From positions 39,819,554 through 39,883,553 of the forward strand of contig OX485803.1 in the NCBI GenBank assembly GCA_950295325.1: a stretch of DNA of 64,000 bases, read 5' to 3'. The notes under the pieces were generated by a model that was given only the letters and a program-made list of their open reading frames with translations, ran no database searches and was not told the DNA's origin. The position numbers and the translations under genes were made by a program. Shown in pieces: positions 1-11,540 of the stretch. Origin of the DNA: Polytrichum commune (Eukaryota > Streptophyta > Polytrichopsida > Polytrichales > Polytrichaceae). Within the stretch, counting starts at the first letter, position 1. Each line of letters opens with the position of its first letter.

Positions 1-8
1 GAACACGA

Positions 9-1202
9 ATGATCACTAGATCAAGAGTATTGGGCTTTCATCCCATTGACATTTACAGCAACATACCCCATAAATACGAAGATATGACATTCACCGATTA
101 TTTCAAGAGGTTCGACATGGATAAAATATGCAGACGCAATGTAACCTCTTTTGGAAAAGACAAGCTCGGATTTTACATATATGAAACTCATAAAATCACG
201 AGGTTCACAGATTTTCATCCCATCCATAATTCAGAGGCATTCTTTTTTAATGTGCTCATTCGCACCATTCCTTTCAGAAACGAAAATGATCTTCTCTCTG
301 CTACAAACATCAAAAAAAGTTATATCCGTGAATGTCAAGATCGTGGAATCATTTCAAACCTAGACACCATTCAAGACTACTTATTACAATACGCACATTG
401 CAACCTCATAGACACAAAGAAACGATCTCAACTACTCGAGCAACTTTTAGAAGAGTATCCATACTTGAACCATGAACACATACCACAAGATATTCATGTC
501 TCGACTCCGTTATCGGATGCCGAGAGAATAAATACAAAACGAGCACCTAAACATATTGACCACGTGTTCGACATTGATATTGCGGATATGGTACTCACCG
601 AGGAACAACAACACGTTATGGACAACATTCTTCAAAATCCACATGGACTACACATCCTCACAAGTTCTCCAGGAAGCGGAAAAACGTTTTTTGTAAATAT
701 ATCACCCAATACTTTCAAAAGCACAATAAAAAGTCATTCTCTCTGCAACCACAGGAGCAGCAACACTTAGGCTTTCCAAATCTGCATCTACAATCCACAC
801 CGTATTTCGTATACCAACACATGGCTATTTATCTGTGCTACATGAACCAAACCCCGTCTTGACTAAATTAAAGAACGCAGACATCATAATCATTGATGAA
901 ATGTCAATGATGACTAGCAACATGTTGTGTGCAGTGGAACAACGCCTCAGACAAAGCACCCTCACCACATGCACATTTTCATTCCAAAACAAACTTGTCA
1001 TATTAGTTGGAGACCTCGCCCAACTGCCCGCAATATGAACACACACACCAAAAGCACCAGACATCATTTGTAAAGCATGTCACATAACCTCCGTTCCATG
1101 CTGGGCAATTGCAAAACAACATACGCTTCAAACATCTGTTAGACATTCATCCGACCCATTGTACCTCCAATTCCTAAACATAATATGACATCGACCACCT
1201 AA
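9..1202 (+). pseudogene. Helitron-type Pif1-like helicase, 5' part (decayed)
   Basis: The reading frame from 9 to about 690 gives a region like the N-terminal part of Helitron helicases (SEAFFF-like segment 'NSEAFFFNVLIRTIPF', then 'YLLQYAHCNLID'). It is followed by a Walker A motif 'SSPGSGKTFF' at residues about 219-228. The frame then shifts near a T-run at about 687. The next frame shows 'TGATALRLS'-like sequence, a Walker B block 'IIIIDEMSMM' (about 886-915) and motif III 'GDLAQLPAI' ending at 1035. Beyond that the same frame reads on through in-frame TGA codons to 1202, where a solo LTR interrupts it. In the family this is the SF1B helicase half of the Rep/Hel protein used for rolling-circle transposition. 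No Rep (HUH) domain is visible, because the window begins inside the gene. It is clearly dead: at least one frameshift and two stops. Confidence 0.85.
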
Positions 1203-2767
1203 TGTGAGCGCCAATCACCCCCACCCTTCAATTGCGTCCTAGTCCAGGTGAGGGATCATGAGCTACATTCAATATTCAAGTCACAAGTGCAAGCAAGGAA
1301 AAAGATTGGGAGAAGTGGTGTGTATAACACCCTTTTCTTTATTTATTAACCCCACTAGCATTCAAAAATGCTTAATCACCGTACAATGTCCATCACAAGG
1401 ACCAATCCCCTTCCGTCCCCCTCTGAATGGATTTCATCAATCCTCCATTAGCTAAGAACTCAACCCCCTGCCTAACCCCCTTGCTACTGCACCAACATCT
1501 CCCATTCGGTACTCCTCTCCATTCAGTTTACCTTCCACCTCACAAAACCTGGCCTCTGCTCGTCCCAAACTCGGAAATTCTCCCGTCCACCAGCTTGTCT
1601 CCTCCAACTACAGTTGCGTCTAACCTCCTCCACCTATCCCCGGAGCAACAAATTCCCTGCCTCCCGGCAGACCACCTTGCCCCCGGTTTTGACCCACACA
1701 ACATGCTTACCAACACTGGACCATAGTGTACCTGTGCACTTGTCATTCCGGCCGAACCTTTTAGCTTCGGTGTCGTTGCAGATGTGCTAATGTAACGCTA
1801 GGACAATTAACGGATCGCTAAACATGATCGTGAACGTTTATTAATGCCCACGATCATGTTTAGCGATCCCCTTCCTCCTGCATCCAGCCTCCTCAACACA
1901 CCCTTACCTCAATCATGGAAGCTGCTCCTCAGCGCCGCTAGCTCCCTCCTCTGCCACTCATTGTTCACCCAAGACCAGAGTACATGAAGGCCGATACTGC
2001 CCACTTCGGAGATGCGTCTCCACTCGTCTCCTTCCGCACCCTCCATTTGGACCGTTCGGGTGCCCTACTCACCCACTCCAGGGCCACTTCGTGCGCGCCT
2101 CCCCCTCGCCAAGTTATCTTACTCTCCTCTATGAAATCGCTTCTCCGCTACCAGGAGAGGAAGATGGTGCGGTGGTAGCAACCACCTTCTTCAGCATTCG
2201 GCACACCGCTCCTGTTTCTCCCACGCTCAGGCCCCTCCGCTGCAACCTTTCTACATTCTCTTCACACTGCACGCAGCGCTTCCGCACTCCTTTCCCCAAC
2301 TCCCCTTCTCTCCCACATGCATCAACTCCCAACGGAGCAGGGCTTCGCTCTCTCTTCCTTTCTCTCCCTTCCTCTCCCCATGCATAATGAGCTCCCTACC
2401 TCCTACCTCCCGAGACCCCTCCAACCTTTTTTTTCCCCGGGTTGCCCGGCATCTTTCGGGCCGCCCGAGAGAAAAACCGGGTTGAGACCTTTTCCCTTGG
2501 CCTCTCCCCCTTTCAACTCCACTTTCCCACTTCTTCAATTGACTTTTCATCCCCCTAGACTCATACTTAACTACTTACCTTTACCCCTCATTAATTCTCT
2601 AAGGTTTATTGCCCTTCCTAGCTTTTATTCACCCTTTAACTTAATATAATCAAGGTTTTTGACCCTTCGCGTTTCTTATCTTTTTGACTAACCCCGAAAA
2701 TACAATATTAAGGTTTTAACCAAGTTTTATGGTTAAATCTTAATGTGGGCACAATCTTGGGCTCACA
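1203..2767. mobile_element. Solo LTR (Ty3-like family A), fossil
   Basis: A 1,565-bp block begins TGTGAG and ends CTCACA. It resembles the two other LTRs of this window in both ends: a start of the TGTGAG-GCCAA type followed by a CCTAGTCC block, and an end of the TTGGGCTCACA type. The flanks are CCTAA (1198-1202) and CCTAC (2768-2772), a 4/5-matching target-site duplication. No internal region remains, so this is a solo LTR made by recombination. It sits inside the Helitron helicase, whose coding sense resumes at 2768. Confidence 0.75.
1812..1869. repeat. Perfect 21-bp inverted repeat with 16-nt loop
   Basis: Positions 1812-1832 (GGATCGCTAAACATGATCGT...) are the exact reverse complement of 1849-1869, with a 16-nt spacer. 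It lies inside the solo LTR. It could be a small foldback insertion or a transcript hairpin of the LTR. Confidence 0.9.
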
Positions 2768-2910
2768 CCTACAAAAACAGAGATTGAACACACACTCAAC
2801 ACGTGCTTCATAGATAACGACATGCTATCACACTATCTAGATGCAACTACGACAATTTTATGTTTACACCGCGAAGATGTTACCATGTACAACGATGTGG
2901 GAACACACGA
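2768..2910 (+). pseudogene. Helitron helicase, 3' part after solo LTR
   Basis: Directly after the LTR target duplication the sequence encodes 'TEIEHTLNTCFIDND' and 'TTTILCLHREDVTMYND'. These match the late helicase segment of Helitron proteins, where a 'TTILC.HR..V..YN' block is typical. The match stops near 2910, where CCGGAT-rich retroelement-like DNA begins. This fragment and 9-1202 are one ancestral gene split by the LTR. Confidence 0.8.
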
Positions 2911-4270
2911 ACACCAATATATCCGGATTGGCGTTTTTAAGTGCCTAATCCGGTTTTGTCCGGATGACCCTAGTATCGTCTAGGGATTCTGTGAAGTGTA
3001 GGAGGTCTAGAGCACTCCGTACCTGCTTATTTTCTCTTCCTTAGCCAAATTTCCGGAAACCCTGATTTCCGGATTTTTGGTCTTTGGGACACTCTTCCTC
3101 CTCTTCCGGAGTGTGCCTTTCCGGATGGTATCTCTAAGTCCTAATTATAATGCTTACCCCCCTCCTCTACATCTACCCTCTAGAATGGGTGGTTTCTTCC
3201 GGTGAAGATATCCCTTATAAGATTTGAATCCGGAACCTCCCTCACAATCAATCCGGATTGGTTAGATCCGTCTTGGCAGGTCACACAGAGAGATCCGGAT
3301 TATTTCTTAGGATCCCAATGACCAGAAGAGTCCGAATTCCAACCGGAGATCTGACTCGACGGGATAAGTGGGTGACCCGTACCACTTTCCGGATTGTCCC
3401 GTCCACCTGCGTTGAGACCTCTTCGGAAGATCAGATTGGCGCAAGTCCGGATCCCTTCCGGTCCTTTGCCCAATCCTCCCCACGGCTATCTCATCTAGAC
3501 GTTACCCAGACATCTGGAACAATGAGGTTCCCTTCCCACTACACTCCGGAGATGACCTCCACCTCGGAACCCTAACTATTCCGGTTCTTCTCTTCTCCTT
3601 CCGACGGATCAGTCCGGTTACCTCTACCTTGGATTCTGCTCAATCTGAGATAACTGGGCGATCCGTACCACTTTCCGGATTGATCCGTCTAAGGGCGGTG
3701 GGACCTCTTCAGAAGATCAGATTGGCGTAAGTCCGGATCCCTTCCGGATTTCACCAATCCTCCCAGTGGCTATCCCACCTAGACGTTACTCAACCATCCA
3801 GGTCAGTGAGGTTTCCCTCCCACTACACACAGAGAGGATCTACAAGGCAATAACCAGATCTGATCCGGGTTTCCTCTCCCATGTCCTATCCGGAACTCCT
3901 ATCCCTCATGCTCCCCCTCCTCCGCTAAACGATCTCCGGATCATTCATACAAACATCAATCAAGAAGAGTCAAGGAGTCAGAAAAGCAAGGAACTTATTA
4001 GAGTAGGAGTAATCAGAATACAACAATGGAGAAGGAATCCTTCCCCAACTCCTTATTCAGCCTTAAGTAGAGGCCCAAAATCCCTAAGCTGAGGGTGGCG
4101 GCTCAGGCAGCCGCCCCTAAGGAAAACCCTAACTGCATCCGTTCTCCCGGATTTCCCGGGTCAAGATCCGGATTTTCCGCTGACAAACTCAAGGGAGAAT
4201 TTCATTCCTCATCTTCAAAAACTTCTAAGTCCTACCTTCCTACCTCTATTCTACCTAACTAATCTAGCTG
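2911..4270. mobile_element. CCGGAT-rich retroelement-like DNA with ~287-bp tandem duplication
   Basis: This stretch has no convincing gene. It is dense in CCGGAT/CCGGAA words, like the gag-like fossil next to it. It contains a diverged tandem duplication: the block around 3371-3570 recurs around 3656-3850, with shared segments such as CGTACCACTTTCCGGATT and GATCAGATTGGCG. The likely origin is non-coding or terminal sequence of the neighbouring LTR-type fossil. I could not define LTR ends. Confidence 0.45.
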
Positions 4271-4280
4271 CCATTCTAAG

Positions 4281-6021
4281 CTAAGAAGAGTGGGGCTTCT
4301 TCGGAGCTGATCCCTCCTTCGAATGGCTGCCTAGTCCACTGACGGCGGGTGAGCCGCCTCCCGGCGACGCCTTCTGCAACCGAGTGAGCATCCTCCTCAT
4401 GTTCGGAGAAGGGGCAATTTCATCCTCCGAGTCCGCGGTTCTCTCGGTCCCTGGGGTTCCGGAAACTGTACTCCCCTTCCTAATGCTCCGGACCGGAGAA
4501 TGATCGCTTCCGGTATGCTGTTCCGGATTCTGCCCGCCCGAGATCGAAGCAGTCCGCGGATCCCTGTTGGAGGCCGCTCTTGAAGGTGGCGGAAGGAATG
4601 GACTAACCATTTGGCAGTCCGGCGGAGAAGACAGTGAGGCTTGAGTAGGGGTCTTACCCCTACTCGGAGTTGCCTCCCGATCTGAAGTTTGGTGCCGAAT
4701 TGGCGTCCTAGCCCTATCCGGAGTCCGGGACCGATCCGAGGTCCGCGGAACAGGGGACTGGCCTCGTCCGGATCGAACGGACCCGGTGCTCTTCCTCCTC
4801 ACATGTGGAGAGCGGACCCTTTCTGGAGCCCCTCCGGAACTACCAGGCCGAGAGCCGCCTCCCTGCTGGCTGGGTCTTGCAGACGTTGGCGGATTCTGAA
4901 CCAGGGCCACTTCACCAACCACCTCATAGAGGGTTCCGGTTGGTGATCCAGGCGGACCCGGATAGAGTACCCGCCGGGGTGTTCCGCTTGGCGGAACCAC
5001 TTTCTGGATTTCCGTCAGGAGATCCTTTATCGTCCGTGAATACTTCACAAGGATGGGGAGGGTCTGTCTGGCGGAAGCGGGTTCTCTGGACTCCATCATC
5101 CGGTCGTAGAGATGCGCCTTGTTGACGATCTCCGCCGGATGCCCCACCAACTCCCGGATCCGACTGAAGACCACTGCCTACTCCGCGTGGTACTTCCGGA
5201 TCTCCTCGCTCTTCTGACTCAGCTCCTGAGTCATGGCCGCCACCTGTGCGGTGAGGTGAGCATTCTCCGTCTTGGCCTGCTCGAGCTCCTTCCGGTCCGC
5301 CCTCTTGGCCAACTCCCGGAGAATATTTTCGGGCCCGCAGTCGTCCAGGGCATGGTTTGCTCCTCGGACGATGTGCTCCAGCCGGTAGTACTGGTTTTGC
5401 AGATCCTCCATCCCCTCTTGGACCCGCTTGAAGGGATTTTCCGGAAAGTCGCAAGCGGAGAGATCCACATTCCGCCAAGTGGTCTCCCGGCTGGGCCCGG
5501 GTTCCGGATGATGATGAGGCGGAGGAGAGAGTGGCCTCGAGATGGTGGGCGGCGGGCTTCCGGGTGAGGAGGGAGGTGCTTCCGGAATGATTGGGTTGCT
5601 GGAAGTCTCCGTCTCGTGGTCTCCGGCTTCCGGGAGGAGATTGTAAGTGACCTCGTCCGCTGCTATCGTTAGCAGGTCCTCCTCCTCTGCCAAGATGCAG
5701 TCGAAATGCTGGTAGAGATGCAGAATGAAGGGGGAGAGGAAGGAGGGTTTCCGGCCAATATGGGGGAGGGCCCGCCCTACTATTTCTTGGATAATCAGTC
5801 CCTAGTTCACAGGCCGGACTCCGGACATAGCACCGAACAGGGTGTTAGCCATGGTAAGGCTAATCCGCTTCGGCTTGTCCGAGTTAAGGATAGGCAGGAG
5901 GAACTCTAACACCCTTCTCTCTCTCAGGTTCCAGCAGTTCCCGGGGTGGAAGCCGTCCTTCGGATCCGCGTCCCCTCTGAATTTTCCGGCGAACAGGCCG
6001 TCACGGCGGCCGGCCCACCCC
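4281..6021 (-). pseudogene. Gag-like retroelement fossil, main part
   Basis: On the minus strand a long, mostly open region encodes a protein typical of plant gag-like or transposon-protein domains. In order it has a globular part with 'ISLTMANTLFGAMSGV', an acidic/proline-rich linker, a coiled-coil segment (around 5180-5330, Lys/Glu/Gln-rich) and a long Ser/Pro/Arg-rich tail (4281-4900). No protease, RT or integrase is seen downstream, so it was either a non-autonomous element or has lost its pol region. The copy is broken, with a few breaks, and is interrupted at its upstream end by the element at 6022-13597. Assignment to an LTR-type element is by composition and arrangement only. Confidence 0.55.
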
Positions 6022-6230
6022 AGGAATGCTACGATGTGAGCGGTGAGCGGTGAGCAGATCTCGTGAGCAGAAAATCAAAATTTAAAACTCCACTTTAAAG
6101 AAAGTTAGGACCCTTATGACCGTGGATTTTGCACATATTTCAAGAATATTTCCCAAATTTATTGACAAAAAGAACCTATATCCGTGGTGGAGGAACCTAT
6201 ACTGTATTTGCTTCCACTTTCTATTACAAG

Positions 6231-6570
6231 GTTTGTAGGTTGGGAATGGGTCTCGGATGGTTACATGTTGTCATTTGAGGTGGACTAAGTCCCACTTGGA
6301 GAAGGCCTCGGATCCGAGGCCTCATGGCTGCGGTATCATTTCAAATTGGGTATAAGATTTAATTTGTAGGTTGGGAATGGGTCTCGGATGGTTACAGGTT
6401 GTCATTTGAGGTGGACTAAGTCCCACTTGGAGAAGGCCTAGGATCCGAGGCCTCATGGCTTGAGCCCCTAAATTCTAATTGTGTTTTAAAGTTGGTGGTT
6501 TTTTGGTGGGTCTTGGCATTACAAGTGGAGGGGCTACTTTGCAGAAGGCCTCGGATCCGAGGTCTGTTGG
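6231..6570. repeat. ~132-bp tandem repeat with 20-bp palindromes
   Basis: A unit beginning TTTGTAGGTTGGGAATGGGT occurs at about 6229 and 6368. Each copy ends in a palindrome. The first is perfect: AGGCCTCGGATCCGAGGCCT at 6303-6322. Variants lie at 6433-6452 and 6546-6565. It is non-coding and lies between the left end of the transposon and the methyltransferase-like gene. Confidence 0.8.
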
Positions 6571-6932
6571 CCTTGGGATTTGCTGTTTGATTTGAGGTCA
6601 AGTTTATGGTTTCAGGTTGAATGAAGGCATGCCATGTTTGGGTTTCATGTTTAGCTACATTCAACCTGACTCCATAAATTTGACCTCAAATCAATGGTCT
6701 CAATTTGGGTCTCGACATGCCCAATGGCTTAGATTTCATGTTCGGTCTCGGCATGGCCACTTTGGACAAGGCCTAGGGGTTTTATGTTTGACTTGAATTC
6801 AAGTTTATGGTTACCGGTTCAAAGTGGGCATGCCATGTTTGGGTTTCATGCTTAGCTACATTCAAACTGACACCATACATTTGACATCAAATCATTGGTT
6901 TCTGGTTTAGTATCGTTGGTGCACACTTTAGC

Positions 6933-7030
6933 AAACTTGTAGACCATTGTGTAATATAGGTGTGCACCTCATATCATTGTTGAACATACTCATGCAGAGA
7001 TATTAGTAAAGACACTTGAATGCCAAGTTT
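6933..7030. repeat. Dispersed ~100-bp repeat, copy A
   Basis: A segment containing AACTTGTAGACCATTGTGTA, then CATACTCATGC and CACTTGAATGCCAAG, is shared in the same order with 27345-27450, at roughly 75-80% similarity by eye. It lies just 3' of the methyltransferase-like gene. Function unknown. Confidence 0.6.
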
Positions 7031-7061
7031 CAAACAATGGTAGTCAATACAATGAAAAAAC

Positions 7062-8469
7062 TCAGCTCCCATCCGAGGAGTCTTCACGATCAGACTCTAC
7101 AACTTCATTATCACAGAATTCAATACATCTACCTGGATAAGATTTAGGAATAATAGTACGATAAAATCCACTAGCTAGTTCAATTGCAGTATCATTTGCG
7201 TAGGAAGGAAGATCCCAAGTTTTTGGAGGACTTGGATAAAACGTAGGGTCACAAAAGAAAGGGCAGTGACTAGGATAGCTCATTGGTCCATATCTGCAGT
7301 TTCCAAAATCACCATGGTTAGGGCTCCATATTAGATACAACAACGCTTAAAAGTAAAACAAATGTATGATAAAATGTTCAACAAACTCACTTACTGAATC
7401 GAGACCTCTTCACAATTCTGGGGACCACAAGTACATCGCCCTCAGGGTCCTCACTAATTGCCGTTGCTCCAGAAGTGACCTCTGGAGCAACACTCGAATG
7501 AATCAAGGGTTTAAGTACGGCATGGAAAATGGCCTCATCAGCCTCCAATGCCACAATGTGACGCTCGACGTTGCGGCACGCATGGATGGAAGATCCTACA
7601 ATAAAAAGAATGACAATAAAATTAGTGTGATTTCTCTGGAACTAACAACAAACAGTTAAAGATGTCATATGGAAGATTGAATTAACATACCCGTAGCAGT
7701 AGTGCAGTCTAAAACAACATCCCCAGGGGAGGTAGAACTCTGAATTAACATCTGCATTAAAAGAGTAGACTTCTCTCTTGGACCTCGCCACAGGGTGGGT
7801 CCATTCATGAGTTGATCCTCACGAGAGACGAGGTTTTGTAGAATATCATCTCTTGATACATCTACCCCGTGTCGGTCAAGAGCGGGAACAGGCTGAAATG
7901 AGAATTTGGAAGCAGGCTTGCCAGGCATGGTCCTCACCACCAATGTAATACCGAAACGCATAGTCTGCCATGGTCCCAAAATAATAAACTTCTCAACTGA
8001 GAACAATGAACTAACAATATGAGAAAATCAATATGTAGCATTCGTGTCAAACAAAGTTTTAAAATTGTTAAATAAATTCAGAGTAAATTAAATTAGAGAA
8101 TTAACTTACAGTGACACCCTGATTAATCGGCGACGTCAGGTGAAGGCGGTTCATACCCCACCACTCCTTCCGAACTTGAAAACCGAAACACTCACAATAT
8201 CCGATAATCATGGCTTTTGTAGTCATTCGAAAAGGGTGAAATAAAATGATGGCTCCGGCATCATGCAAGTGGTTATCTGCAAAATCAAAGATTGGCTGAA
8301 GCCACTCGTGAGTTTCTTGATTCCACGCAGGTATCGACGTTGGTGGGTTGGAGATCCCTGGAACGGGCAAGCCCTCTGGGATATCTGCAAGTATCAAGTC
8401 CAGACAGGGCTGGACACCGGTAGTCCCCTTGTAGAATCGCACTTTGCTTTTGGAATGCTGGTCAATAAA
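7062..8469 (-). pseudogene. Beta-class N6/N4 amino-methyltransferase-like gene, copy 1 (5'-truncated)
   Basis: Four exons are inferred on the minus strand: about 8469-8110, 8010-7691, 7595-7395 and ~7345-7062, with donors GTAAGT, GTATGT and GTAAGT. Exon 1 has 'LILADIPEGL' at the place of catalytic motif IV (normally DPPY), followed by 'WLQPIFDFADNHL' and 'AIILFHPF'. Exon 2 has 'WRGPREKSTLLMQMLIQSS' and 'GDVVLDCTTATG'. Exon 3 continues 'SSIHACRNVERHIVALE'. This is the motif order (IV, then X, then I) of beta-class DNA N6-adenine/N4-cytosine methyltransferases, where the P-E-L, D-x-F-x-G-x-G and GR-x-GIE blocks sit late. The last exon ends in an acidic tail. The N-terminus runs straight into satellite DNA, and DPPY is DIPE, so activity is doubtful. 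It could instead be a degenerate relative with a binding role. The paralogue at 39684-42171 shares exon phases. Confidence 0.7.
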
Positions 8470-8509
8470 CTAGCACACCCAGATATCACTTTATATAAGT
8501 CTAGTTGGC

Positions 8510-11230
8510 TTCATTTCAGGTTAGAATCTAACACTTTGAAGCCTCGGCTCTAAGTTCAGATTTCAAGTGCTCACTTTATATATGTCTACGTGGCCTCATT
8601 TCAAGTTAGAATCTAACAATATGAAGCCTCGGCTCTAAATTCATATTTCAAGTGCTCACTTTATATATGTCTACGTGGCCTCATTTCAGGTTAGAATCTA
8701 ACAATATGAAGCCTCGGCTCTAAATTCATATTTCAAGTGCTCACTTTATATATGTCTACGTGGCCTCATTTCAGGTTAGAATCTAACAATATGAAGCCTC
8801 GGCTCTAAATTCATATTTCAAGTGCTCACTTTATATATGTCTACGTGGCCTCATTTCAGGTTAGAATCTAACAATATGAAGCCTCGACTCTAAATTCATA
8901 TTTCGGGTGCTCACTTTATAAATGTCTAGTTGGCCTCATTTCATGTTAGAATCTAACAATTAGAGGCCTCGGCTCTAGGTTCAGATTAAAGGTGCTCATT
9001 TTATGTTGTTTTAGTTGGCCTCATTTCAGGTTAGAATCTAAGTCTTTGAAAGTGGCCTATAGGCTTAGATATCATGTTATCACTTTATGTGGATGTCCAA
9101 TATAAGGGTTTCGGGACCGAAACCTTCCTTTTGAGGTCTAGAGGGTCTCACCCTGAGATCTCGGCTTCAAGGTTCAAATTACAGGTGCTCACTTTATATA
9201 AGTCTAGTTGGCCTCATTTCAGGTTAGAGTCTTAAGCTTTGAAGCCTCGGCTCTAGGTTCAGATTTCAAGTGCTCACTTTATATAAGTCTAGTTGGCCTC
9301 ATTTCAGGTTATAATCTAAAGCTTTCAAGCCTCGGCTCTAGTTTGATATTTTGGGTGCTCACTTTATATATTTGTAGTTGGCCTCATTTCAAGTTAGAAT
9401 ATAGAATTTGAGGATGGGCTCTAGGCTTAGATTTCATGTTCTCATATTATGTGGCTGTCCAATATATGGGGTTCGGGACCGAAACCTTCCTTTGGAGGTC
9501 CCTGGGTGGTCTCATTTGAACTTAGAAACTAACACTTTCAGGCCTCGGCTCTACTTTGAGATTTCAAATGCTCACTTTATATGTGTGTAGTTGGCCTCAT
9601 TTCAAGTTAGAATGTAAAATTTGAAGGTGGGCTCTAGGCTTAGATTTCAGGTTCTCAGATTATGTGGTTGTCCAATATATGGGGTTCGGGACCGAAACCT
9701 TCATCGGGAGGTCCCTAGGTTGTCCAATATATGGGGTTTGGGACCGAAACCTTCATTTGGAGGTCCCTAGGCTGTCCAATATATGGGGTTCGGGACCGAA
9801 ACCTTCATTTGGCGGTCCTTAGGCTGTCCAATATATGGGGTTCGGGACCGAAACCTTTTTTTGGAGGTCCCTAGGTGGCCTCATTTGAATTTAGAAACTA
9901 ACACTTTCAAGCCTCGGCTCTACTTTGAGATTTCAAGTGCTCACTTTATATGTGTGTAGTTGGCTTCATTTCAAGTTAGAATGTAGAATTTGAAGGTGGG
10001 CTCTAGGCTTAGATTTCAGGTTCTCAGATTATGTGGCTGTCCAATATATGGGGTTCGGGACCGAAACCTTCCTTGGGAGGTCCCTAGGTGGCCTCATTTC
10101 AACTTAGAAACTAACACTTTCAAGCCTCGGCTCTACTTTGAGATTTCAAATGCTCACTTTATATGTGTGTAGTTGGCTTCATTTCAAGTTAGAATGTAGA
10201 ATTTGAAGGTGGGCTCTAGGCTTAGATTTCAGGTTCTCAGATTATGTGGCTGTCCAATATATGGGGTTCGGGACCGAAACCTTCCTTGGGAGGTCCCTAG
10301 GTGGCCTCATTTCAACTTAGAAACTAACACTTTCAAGCCTCGGCTCTACTTTGAGATTTCAAATGCTCACTTTATATGTGTGTAGTTGGCCTCATTTCAA
10401 GTTAGAATGTAGAATTTGAAGGTGGGCTCTAGACTTAGATTTCAGGTTCTCATATTATGTGGTTGTCCAATATATGGGGTTCAGGACCGAAACCTTCATT
10501 TGGAGGTCCCTAGGTGTCCTCATTTCAACTTAGAAACTAACATTTTCAAGCCTCGGCTCTACTTTGAGATTTCAAATGCTCACTTTATATGTGTGTAGTT
10601 GGCCTCATTTCAAGTTAGAATGTAGAATTTGAAGGTGGGCTCTAGGCTTAGATTTCAGGTTCTCAGATTATGTGGCTGTCCAATATATGGGGTTTGGGAC
10701 CGAAACCTTCCTTTGGAGGTCCCTAGGTGGCCTCATTTCAACTTAGAAAACTAACACTTTCAAGCCTCGGCTCTACTTTGAGATTTCACGTACTCACTTT
10801 ATATGTGTGTAGTTGGCTTCATTTCAAGTTAGAAAATGGAGAATTTGAATTGGGCTCTAGGCTTAGATTTCAGGTTCTCATATTATGTGGTTGTCCAATA
10901 TATGGGGTTCGGGACCGAAACCTTCATTTGGAGGTCCCTAGGTGGCCTCATTTCAACTTAGAAACTAACACTTTCAAGCCTCGGCTCTACTTTGAGATTT
11001 CACGTGCTCACTTTATATGTGTGTAGTTGGCCTCATTTCAAGTTAGAAAATGGAGAATTTGAATTGGGCTCTAGGCTTAGATTTCAGGTTCTCATATTAT
11101 GTGGCTGTCCAATATATGGGGTTCGGGACCGAAACCTTCCTTTGGAGGTCCCTAGGTGGCCTCATTTCAACTTAGAAACTAACACTTTGAATCCTCGGTT
11201 CTGCTTTGAGATGTCTTTGAGATGTCTTTG
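8510..11230. repeat. Satellite block: ~85-bp units, then 213-bp units
   Basis: From 8510 to about 8990 a unit of about 85 bp repeats (CTCACTTTATATATGTCTAC, GTGGCCTCATTTCAGGTTAG, GAAGCCTCGGCTCTAAA). From about 9200 to 11230 a compound unit dominates. Its period is exactly 213 bp at 9990, 10203 and 10416, and each unit carries GGTTCGGGACCGAAACC, a near palindrome. At 9680-9870 only the ~60-bp palindrome-bearing part is amplified. The 60-aa ORFs that repeat here are by-products of the repeat. The block starts directly at the truncated 5' end of the methyltransferase-like gene. Confidence 0.92.
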
Positions 11231-11540
11231 AATCCTCGGCTCTACTTTGAGATGTTTTTGAATCCTCGGCATGTCTACTCCAACACTCCCAAAACCCTCC
11301 CTTGAACCGAACACATCTTACGGCACTCGAGAGTCCATAACTTATGATTCTAAAACAAAGGAGATGAGTATCACGAGATCTTATACAAGTGTTCGCACGA
11401 GGGACAGTCCTATATTTAATGCCCACTTGGGTCTTTGTCATTCGTTCTATTCCTGTCTTGAAACGTCAAGTCTATCTCTAGACCTAGTTATGAATCATGC
11501 TTTAAGTCGGCGCCAAATAATCATATTTAATTGCTTGTCA

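Noticed and set aside
2091-2649. Pro/Ser-rich ORFs around 2.1-2.6 kb
   Set aside because: They lie in non-coding C/T-rich LTR sequence on both strands; no homology recognised.
9408-11231. Repeated 60-99-aa ORFs
   Set aside because: They recur with the 213-bp satellite period and show no protein-level constraint.
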